DNA of 64,000 nt from Serripes groenlandicus (Eukaryota; Mollusca; Bivalvia; Cardiida; Cardiidae). A program made the position numbers and the translations under genes. Shown piece after piece: positions 56,390 to 64,000 of the stretch (positions are counted from its first letter, which is position 1; each line of letters starts with the position of its first letter). The stretch spans positions 13,168,510-13,232,509 of the forward strand of contig JASEVX010000003.1 of the NCBI GenBank assembly GCA_031761405.1, read 5' to 3'. Below the pieces are notes generated by a model, which made no database searches, was not told the origin of the DNA, and was given only the letters and a program-made list of their open reading frames with translations.

Positions 56390-58035
56390 AACTGTAATGG
56401 CCCTGTAGCGCTCAGCTGACACATCAGAATAATAAACAGAAACCAAAATGCTGAACGCTGTTGAGGTCAGTTTATGATGTGGAGCAGAACGGTTTGAATA
56501 ACATTGAGAAATAATGATATGAAATTAGTTTGGTAAAAGGCCAGTGTATTAGGTAGAGATGTCTTATCAAGAGTTTCCTTTTTTTTCTCTGGCAGCAAAC
56601 ATTTAACAATTTAAGTAGAAGTTTCTTCAGGGGCCTGTATATCAAGTTATATACAAATTGGGTCAGTGATTTAGCAGTATATTTCCTGTAAAGAATAATC
56701 TAGTTATAGCTCTTGCTGCCATCTTAATCAGCGGAGCAGCATAGTTTGAACAATTTAAGTAGAGGGCCATTTAAGGAGCATGTGTATTATGGGTATTAAT
56801 TAACTTGTGCAACCTATTAGAAAGATTTTAACAAATATTGTAGATAGCTACTGAATGAAAATGTGAATATTTATTTTAAAATTGGGTCAGTGGTTTGTTT
56901 TCTATTTTTAGCTAATGCCAACCTTGCGCATCTGAGCTGAACAATTTGAACAATTTTTGAAGAGAGCTACAAAAGGACCATTTCAGTGAATTGTCTCCAA
57001 ATCGGGTCAGTGGTTAAGAAGAGAATAATCTTAAAAGAGATTTATATTTAGGTTGTGTGGCCATCAAACAGAGAAGAACTATTTGAACAGATAGATGGCT
57101 ACTAAACTAAATTTGAGTGAAATAAATTTCTATTTACGTCAGTGGTTAAGGAGAAGATGTCTAAAGATGTTTTAATTTGTTTCTATCTGATGGCTATCTT
57201 GTGCAGTGGGGTGAGGAACAGTTTGAACAATTTAGGTATAAAAAGGAATAGTTGAGTTAATTTATTTCAAAATTTGGTAGATGTCCTTGATGGCTTTTAG
57301 GACACTATATATGTTGATTGATTGATTGGGGTTTAACGCCTTTTTTAACAGTTTCTCAGTTATATCACGGCGGCCAGTTCACCTACTCATGCATTTCTGG
57401 TTTTCTCACACCAGTACACCACACAACAATCTTCCCAAGCAACTGGCTGCTTTTCCACATAGACTTAGCCCATTGGTGGAAGACAAATGACGCATGTCGT
57501 ATATATGTAATATAGTGTCCTTGACGGCTTTAACTTTTTTGAGATGTGCCAGCCATCGTGTCCAACGGAAAAGAAATATTTGAATAATAAATGGTACAAA
57601 CAGATCATGTGTTTGAAAATATATTAATTTTTGGTCATTGGTTTAGGGAGATTTGATGTTAAGACTTTTAATTTTCTTTAACTCTGGTGGCCATGTTGTG
57701 CTGCAGAGCGGAACGGTTTGAATAATTCTGTAGATGGTATATGTATTTTAAGGATTTATTTTGAAATTGGACCAGTGGTTTAGGAAGAGATTTGTTCTTA
57801 AGGGTGTTTCTATTTTCAGCACTGCTGACCAGGTTGTACAAGAGAGTGGATAATTTGGACCATTTTAGAAGAGGGCAACCTGTAGAATATTCATGTTATT
57901 TTATTTGGAATCAGTAGCTTCAGAAAAGTGGATTTGAACAGGCGACAAATCAAATGACGGACAGACAAAGGACAGTGTGTGATCAAAATAACTCCCTCAG
58001 AGATCTCAGTGGTCAAGCTTGGTGAGCTTAAAATA
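56390..58035 (+). mobile_element. Degraded Helentron-like element with SINE insert
   Basis: Near 56397 GGCCCTGTAGCGCTCAGCTG recalls the GGCCCTG..CGCTCACCTG 5' region. Diverged units (GGAACGGTTTGAATAA, AATTGGGTCAGTGGTTTAG) follow. The end GTGATCAAAATAACTCCCTC and GTCAAGCTTGGTGAGCTTAA recalls the 3' stem-loop. A SINE sits at 57312-57497. Confidence 0.6.
57312..57497 (-). mobile_element. 5'-truncated SINE with short target duplication
   Basis: The left side is the (TTGA)n tail, then GGGGTTTAACGCC, CACACCAGTACACCACACAA and TTAGCCCATTGGTGGAAGAC. The tRNA head is missing. TATATATG occurs on both sides, consistent with an 8-bp target duplication in AT-rich DNA. Confidence 0.8.
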
Positions 58036-58253
58036 AGTGTTTTCATAAACAATTATGGATTGTTAACCTGATATTTTAAGAGGCATTTGTTTTGAACATA
58101 TTCTTCAGACTGATAATAATCAATCATAGGAAGTATGATTGATAAAAGATCCATAAATATTGTTAGTATTGGAAATGGTACATTTGAACAATATTTCAAT
58201 TTTCATTATGTTTTAAAATTGTCTCTGCTAGGCATCAAAGTAATTGAGGTTAA

Positions 58254-58474
58254 CCCTTTCCTACATACATCAAATCTAAAGCAGTTGACTTTGAAATCCT
58301 CTTGGCAAAACACTGAAAATTTCTATAAATAAAGATATAATTATTAAAAAAAGTTGAAAACATTGAGACAAATGGAGAAATTGCTTGTTTTGAGCAATTC
58401 CATCTTTTGTCACAATGTTTATAAAAGTTGCTTGCTCTAGAGGCATCAGAAAAAGTATAAATGTGTGAAAGGGG
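58254..58474. mobile_element. TTAA-flanked MITE
   Basis: Exact TTAA sits on both sides. The ends CCCTTTCCTACATAC and TATAAATGTGTGAAAGGGG are near inverted repeats. The inside has GGAGAAATTGCTTGTTTTGA, GCAATTCCATCTTTTGTCAC and TGCTCTAGAGGCATCAGA. A third degraded copy lies at about 58730-58970. Confidence 0.85.
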
Positions 58475-59042
58475 TTAAGAGGATGAAGCAAGACTTATTC
58501 CCTAGGTGAGTCTTGCAGATAAATAGATAAGGAGCACTATGCGTAAACAACCAAAAGCCCGGAAAAAGGCATTTTGCTACCAACGTAGATCAAGGTCAGA
58601 CAGCACTTCCAATCAGCCTAATCTAGATACTGTTCGCCAAATAGTCATAAAAGGTATAAGGAAACTTCAGTAAATAGTATCCATTTGGATAGTTGAACAT
58701 TGAAGCGCAGTCAGATGGAAAAGTATAAAGGGCTCATTTTCAGATATTTCTTCCATTTCCATCAATGTTTTAAACATGAGTATGCGCCATAGATTGAAAC
58801 TTCTAGACAAACATTTGGAAATATTTTGTTATGAAAATTTTATATCCAAATAAAAACATTGTGACTTAAGGAAATTGTTCATTATCAAAAAAATTCTATA
58901 AGTCACAATGTTTCAAAAGTCATCTGCTTAAGGTGCGTCAAAATGCATCTGATATTGGGAAATGATTAAAAACCTGCATGACATGCAAAACAGATCAGCT
59001 ACTACCTACAAGTTACCACAAACACAGGTTTTACTGTATTAC

Positions 59043-59164
59043 CTGAATATCTCTTATTGTTGTAGCTGGTAAAAAGTCATATTGTATAAACTGGTCCAAA
59101 ATAGGTTGCGGGTCCAAATCTTCAATAAGTCGTGAATATGACTTTCTTATCACCCTTCTATAGT
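59043..59164 (-). CDS. ROCO gene exon 2: first half of CARD
   Basis: This 122-nt exon enters at phase 1 and leaves at phase 0. The acceptor is ttctacattttag and the donor is GTAATA. It encodes residues ~6-46. YRRVIRKSYSRLIEDLDPQP followed by ILDQFIQYDFLPATTIRDIQ matches helices 1-3 of a CARD. The segment 'LI.DLDP..ILD.....' is typical of the death-fold family, for example the Apaf-1-like type. It joins exon 3 in frame to give one complete ~80-residue domain. Confidence 0.85.
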
Positions 59165-59290
59165 CTAAAATGTAGAATAAAAGAATACCCTAGATCTGAC
59201 ATGTTGAAAGGGGGTCTTGTTGCTTCCATGCAAAGTAAAGACTTGTATGATACTGACTAATCCAGTCTCTCCAGACCGATCAGTGTCTGT

Positions 59291-59945
59291 CTACCAGTAA
59301 AATAGCCACAGAAGCAACATCTTATTACTACCAGTAAAATAGCCACAGAAGCAACATCTTATTACTACCAGTAAAATAGCCACAGAAGAAACATCTTATT
59401 ACTACCAGTAAAAAAGCCACAGAAGCAACATCTTATTACTACCATTGAATAGCCACAGAAGCAACATCTTATTACTACCATTACATAGCCACAGAAGAAA
59501 CATCTTATTACTACCAGTAAATAGCCACAGAAGCAACATCTTATTACTACCAGTAAAATAGCCACAGAAGCAACATCTTATTACTACCAGTAAAAAAGCC
59601 ACAGAAGCAACATCTTATTACTACCATTAAATAGCCACAGAAGAAACATCTTATTACTACCATTAAATAGCCACAGAAGAATCATCTTATTACTACCATT
59701 AAATAGCCACAGAAGCAACATCTTATTACTACCATTAAATAGCCACAGAAGCAACATCTTATTACTACCATTAAATAGCCACAGAAGAAACATCTTTTTC
59801 TTACCATAAAATAGCCACAGAAGAAACATCTTATTACTACCATTAAATAGCCACAGTAGAAACATCTTATTACTACCAGTAAAATAGCCACAGAAGAAAC
59901 ATCTTATTACTACCAGTAAAATAGCCACAGAAGAAACATCGTATT
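59291..59945. repeat. Tandem array of 36/37-bp units
   Basis: About 18 units read TAGCCACAGAAGCAACATCT, TATTACTACC and CAGTAAAA or CATTAAA. Units with CAGTAAAATAG are 37 bp and those with CATTAAATAG are 36 bp. Runs of 36-bp units leave open minus-strand frames (NGSNKMLLLWLF)n with no other sign of coding. Confidence 0.93.
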
Positions 59946-60599
59946 AACACGAGTGTCCAAAGGAATAAATGTTTCACCTGTCAATAGCTTGATACAAGAA
60001 AGTGTGATGGACAGACAGATGGACAGATAACAAAGAAATTGTCTCTATATGTTACCCAGTCAAGGAGTGACACAAACACTAGAAGTTTAGTCCTACCTGT
60101 TTTACTAGCATACATTTATCCCATTTAAATACATGTATGCACTGCTCATATCACAAAAATATCGTCAAATGTGAACAAGATATGAATGACATAATAATTA
60201 ATCTTGATAACAATATACAAAGCTCTAGGTAAGGGCTGTATTTCATGCTAACAACCCACAACATTCTATGTAAGGGCTGTATTTCATATTCGAAATAATT
60301 ATTTCACTCCCAAAGACTATATTTTATGTACTCAAAACGCTTTCCCATTGATTCATTTGAGTGTCCACAATTTGTATTTATGCACCCTTTCGAAATTTCA
60401 ACAAAAATGTATACTGGTACAAAAAGGCAAACATATGGAAAATCTATATAAATGAAAATAAAATTATATAATTAGAGAGTTTAAAACATTGTGGCTAATG
60501 ATTAAATGCTGAAGGTCTACATGTTTGTTTAGATGATATTTAATATCAGAGTAACCTACATAAGTTTGGAGGTAATCTTTCTGTTTTACTCAATATACC
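59946..60599. other. No gene seen
   Basis: It holds a weak MITE-like stretch (about 60340-60500) and a duplicated AAGGGCTGTATTTCAT (60233, 60271). Confidence 0.45.
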
Positions 60600-62030
60600 T
60601 TGATGAATTCAATTTAACCCTATGTTGTGGGTGGACAAATAATTGTCAAATGTGGAGATAATCATAGCGATCTAAATAAACAGGGGGAATATATCTGTTT
60701 TTCACAATATTCCTGGTAGTATTCATTTAAACCCTATGTTGTGGGTAGACACATAATCATCAAAGTTAGAGATTAATTATCCCAGTGACCTATATAAGTT
60801 GGGAAATATTTCTGTTTTCCACAATTTCAGTTGTAGTTTTCATTTAATCCCTATGTTGTGGGTAATCAAATAGTTGTCTTATATCGAGGTAATCCCAGTG
60901 TCCTATGTAAGTTGGGGGAATATTTATGTTTTCCACAATATCTCTTGTAGTATTTATTTACACCAGGGACTTCTAACAGATACCTATTAGTAGTCCCAGT
61001 TTAAACCCTATGTTGTGGGTAGACAAATGATTGTCTAAGTTGAGAGATAATCACAGTGACCTATACAAGATGGGGGAATATTTCTATTTTACACGTTATC
61101 CCTTGTAGTATTCATTTAAACCCTATGTTGTGGGTAGACAAATGATTGTCTAAGTTGAGAGATAATCACAGTGACCTATATATATAGATACAAGATGGGG
61201 GAATATTTCTATTTTACACATTATCCCTTGTAGTTTTCATTTAAACCCTATGTTGTGGGTAGACAAATGATTGTCTAAGTTGAGAGATAATCACAGTGAC
61301 CTATACAAGATGGGGGAATATTTCTATTTTACACATTATCCCTTGTAGTATTCATTTAAACCCTATGTTGTGGGTTGACAAATAAGTTTGAGATAATCAC
61401 AGTGACCAAGCTATATAAGATGAGGAAATAGTTCTGTTTTCCACAATATTTCTTGTAGCTTTCATTTAAACTCTATGCCGAGCCCCGGTAGCTCAGTCGG
61501 TAACGACGCGGGCTGTCAATCAAGGGGTTGTGAGTTTGAATCCCGGCTCGGCCAACTTTCTTTCCGACGTTTGACAAAAGTCAATGCGACATGCGTCATT
61601 CGTCTTCCACCAATGGGCTAAGTCTATGTGGAAAATCAGCCAGTTGCTTGGGAAGATTGTTGTGTGGAGTACTGGTGTGAGAAAACCAGGAAATACGTGT
61701 GTAGGTGAACTGGCCGCCGTAATATGACTGAGAAATTGTTAAAAACGGCGTTAAACCCCAATCAATCAATTTAAACTCTATGTTGTAGGTAGACAAATAA
61801 TTGTTTACGCTGGAGATAATCAGAGCGACCTATATAAGATGGGGGAATACTTCTGTGTTTTCCACAATATTCCTTGTAGTATTCAGTTTAACCCTATGTT
61901 GTGGAGAGACAAAAAATAATAGTCTTAGTTTGAGATAATCAGTTATTATTTCAGGGGAATATTTCTGTTTTCAATGTTGTTCATACAGTAAAGAATGGGC
62001 TTTAGTGAGACAATATCATAGTTACCTAGG
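60600..62030. repeat. Tandem array, ~111-156-bp units, split by SINEs
   Basis: At least nine units start AACCCTATGTTGTGGGTAGA and run through GAGATAATCACAGTGACCTA and GGGGGAATATTTCT. The central units (61003-61360) are nearly identical, the outer ones diverged. A SINE (61478-61768) splits one unit, and a last relic (ACCCTATGCTACCGGTA) follows the second SINE at 62281. Confidence 0.88.
61478..61768 (+). mobile_element. tRNA-headed SINE with 14-bp target duplication
   Basis: A tRNA-like head (A box TAGCTCAGTCGG, B box GAGTTTGAATCCC) spans about 61478-61555. The body includes CATTCGTCTTCCACCAATGG and GAGTACTGGTGTGAGAAAAC. The tail is AACGGCGTTAAACCCCAATC plus (ATCA)n. The duplication ATTTAAACTCTATG occurs at 61464-61477 and 61769-61782. 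The head does not fold as a working tRNA (the T stem is mismatched). Confidence 0.93.
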
Positions 62031-62045
62031 CTTTACAAGAATTGA

Positions 62046-62270
62046 TTAATTGATTGATTGATTGGGGTTTAACGCCGTTTTTAACAATTTCTCAGTCATA
62101 TCACCTACTCATGTATTTCCTGGTTATCTCACACCAGTACTCCACACAACAATATTCCCAAGCAACTGGCTGCTTTTCCACATAGACTTAGCCCATTGGT
62201 GGAAGACGAATGACGCATGTCGGAATGACTTTTGTCAAACGTCGGAAAGAAAGTTGGCCGAGCCTAGCAT
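62046..62270 (-). mobile_element. 5'-truncated SINE, same family as 61478
   Basis: It is a reversed copy running (TTGA)n, GGGGTTTAACGCCG, TAGCCCATTGGTGGAAGACG, TTTGTCAAACGTCGGAAAG and AAAGTTGGCCGAG. The tRNA head is lost, and I see no clear target duplication. Confidence 0.85.
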
Positions 62271-62334
62271 ACCTTTAAGACCCTATGCTACCGGTACACA
62301 AAAGAAGTGTCTTAGTGACACAATATCACAGTGA

Positions 62335-62849
62335 CTTATAGATATCAGTTGGTGGTAAACTGGGTTTTGTTCCACAATTTTTTGCACTACCCACATCTTA
62401 AGATTTAGAGTTGAGGTAAGGGTTTTATAACATTAAATGAGACCCTATCTAAAGCTCAGATACTTGAATATTAAGAATACATTTATATACATGTGTTAGA
62501 CAAAAGTAATGTAAATATCTCCAAATAGGACATGCCTTGTTTTCAAATCATGATGGTAACATGTAACAACTTTATGCACCAGCGCATATATTGGTTGTGT
62601 TTAGAACTACCACTGGTACAATGGGCTTGCGCATTGGCAGTGTTAATCATCTTCATCGCGCATGCCCCGTATTTTACCGTTAGCTCTCGGATATTTCCGT
62701 AGCAGTTTGTCACTAGACTGGTTCTCGTTCGAGTTTGCAATAGAAGATTAAGATTAGTGAACCAGTCTATTTATATGCGAGTAGTTTTTTTATAATTAAA
62801 ACGTAAATAAAAACCATAGTGTAATGTGTACCGGCGTTAAGCCATCGTG
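62335..62849. other. No gene seen
   Basis: A GC-richer patch at 62635-62700 (GCATGCCCCGTATTTTACCG) shows no exon or element signature. Confidence 0.4.
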
Positions 62850-62893
62850 GGTCACCCGTCCAGGTACTTACTGCGATGAACGTTGCTTAACTT
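62850..62893 (-). ncRNA. 5S rRNA-like fragment (3' half of the internal promoter)
   Basis: On the minus strand AAGTTAAGCAAC is followed at the normal 5S distance by AGTACCTGGACGGGTGACC. These correspond to the 5S rRNA A box and C box (metazoan AAGYTAAGCAAC and AGTACTTGGATGGGTGACC). Sequence outside does not match 5S, so this is a pseudogene fragment or the head of a 5S-derived SINE. Confidence 0.55.
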
Positions 62894-63449
62894 TACAAAA
62901 AGGTCAACCACTCTACCATCGTCTCTATAAAAGTCGGCTTCCACAGCAAGGCTGTAGTAGTGATATTTATACCTATACCCCGTTACATTTCTCCCTCTTT
63001 TCTCTCAACTTCAACCAGAAGTCACACAACTGAACACAAGCAGTATACCAGAGCGGAATCAATGGGAACCACAGGAGTTTTAATAATAGGAAAATGGGAA
63101 TATTTTCATAAACGGGAAGTTATTGTACTAAATTTTGCGATTTTAAGAATATATTAAGGGAAAAGAAAGGATGCGGATGCGCAGACAAATATTGTTTGGT
63201 TTTTTTCGTTTATACGTATTTAACTAAAAAACTATTGTTATCATATATTTATATCACATATTTAAAAGCGGGTTTCGTGTTTTTTCGAATCAAACAGTAT
63301 TTCTTAAGCCATAAAATGCTGATTCCCGCGCTAACATCCAATTTTTGCATCTTGCAGCAACTCTTGTTTATTAAAGTATCTGTTTGATATACAGTGTGAT
63401 TGAATTTCAAACATCGTTGCCATTTTAACATATGAAAAAACTTATTTAC
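62894..63449. other. Intron 1, no gene seen
   Basis: Short open frames on both strands without recognisable content. Confidence 0.4.
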
Positions 63450-63465
63450 CTGGTTCATCTGACAT
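63450..63465 (-). CDS. ROCO gene exon 1: start codon and first residues
   Basis: The 16-nt coding part encodes MSDEP plus the first base of the next codon, with donor GTAAAT. Its phase (1) fits the CARD exon at 59043. Upstream, a TGA in frame lies 10 bp before the ATG (CTGTTGATTTACA). A possible acceptor (gtttttcag) at 63487-63488 suggests that a non-coding exon precedes it. The start is inferred from the frame and the position just before the CARD. A different upstream start cannot be excluded. Confidence 0.62.
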
Positions 63466-63486
63466 TGTAAATCAACAGGCCATAAT

Positions 63487-64000
63487 CTGAAAAACATAAA
63501 ACAAACAATTGATTAAATTATATGAATATCCAGAGACACTTTATTACATTATAGTGTCCCTGGAACATCTTTGTTTAGTAGTGCATGGTTAAGTAAAAAT
63601 AATATTCGTCTTTTAAATTGCAGTGTTCAATCCATCTTTGGTTCAGAGTTGGTTCATTAGACAACAGTTGGTAAGTAATCTTAGGAATCATGTGAATTGC
63701 ATGTAAACCAAAACATCATGACCATATCAAATCCATAACAAATTTGTTCAACACATTTATAACAAGCAAATTCATGAAATTTATATCCCCCGCTTGCAGG
63801 AAATATTGTAGGAAAATGTTGAGGTTAGGTTTAAACATGTCAGTAGACTTTTTATTGAACATGTATTACAGGGTAAATTAAACGAACTTGGCCTAGGTTG
63901 TTACCAAGTTTGTGGCAGTTATTGCACGGAAACAGCAAGAAACAACTTTTTTTGTTATAAATTAAGGGGCCATAACTCCACCGAATAAAGTCCACGGAAA
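63487..64000. other. Upstream of first coding exon, nothing recognised
   Basis: AT-rich sequence with no clear promoter motif, CpG island or 5' UTR exon that I can support. It may be intron between a 5' UTR exon outside the window and exon 1. Confidence 0.4.

Noticed and set aside
59365..59928. Leucine/asparagine repeat proteins (NGSNKMLLLWLF)n on the minus strand
   Set aside because: It is a product of a 36-bp minisatellite. Two frames are open at once, and 37-bp units break each of them.
59291..59945. CRISPR-like regular array
   Set aside because: Units are contiguous with no variable spacers, the organism is eukaryotic, and there are no cas genes.
61478..61555. Functional tRNA gene
   Set aside because: The A and B boxes look good but the T stem is mismatched, and the sequence continues into a SINE body, tail and target duplication.

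Overview
The window looks like nuclear DNA from a bivalve mollusc. That is an inference from four things: a ROCO-class immune or signalling gene with long, repeat-filled introns; tRNA-headed SINEs ending in (CAAA)n or (ATCA)n; non-LTR retrotransposon remnants of a type common in bivalves; and a very dense population of elements that start ACAAGAG and end in a stem-loop plus CTAA or ATAA. I see no bacterial operons, no CRISPR array and no intact viral genes.

One host gene runs through almost the whole window on the minus strand. I rebuilt 12 coding exons by eye: 63450-63465, 59043-59164, 56007-56181, 55504-55653, 50466-50516, 47269-47370, 21499-21765, 20844-21046, 15563-15791, 13046-13140, 8157-8411 and 1503-1621. 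All 12 donors are GT, the 11 internal acceptors are AG, and the phases agree at every junction. They give about 595 residues: an N-terminal CARD (residues ~7-85); a low-complexity linker with two copies of a short glycine/beta-type motif; a Roc GTPase domain (P-loop GHFNVGKT, DFAGQ, THAD); and the start of a COR domain. The 3' part lies beyond position 1. Coding sequence is under 3% of the window, and the largest intron (21766-47268) is 25.5 kb.

The rest is layered mobile DNA. (1) Helentron-like non-autonomous elements share one terminal logic but carry unrelated internal tandem repeats. Examples: 5094-6665, 6692-8041, 11249-12749, 16137-17150, 17948-19406, 25452-26207, 29015-29284, 30832-31712, 33585-35462, 37118-38160, 42256-44089, 47488-48211, 52526-52948. 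(2) A TTAA-flanked foldback MITE family of piggyBac type (CCCTTTCCC...GGGAAAGGG) occurs many times, often next to exons. (3) hAT-type elements include one with an 8-bp target duplication and a BED zinc-finger remnant (48665-49570), and there is a decayed hAT transposase (44125-45740). (4) A TA-flanked Tc1/pogo-type element lies at 29487-30598 and pogo-like ends at 35592-38650. (5) SINEs include two with clear target duplications (22126-22378, 61478-61768). (6) A degraded LINE lies at 50631-52500. (7) There are many tandem arrays.

Repeated units, duplicated segments and nested insertions give natural 'empty sites' inside the same window, so several insertion events can be read to within one or two bases. 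A near-identical direct duplication (36052-38832 and 38833-40570) differs by exactly one 1,043-bp insertion.
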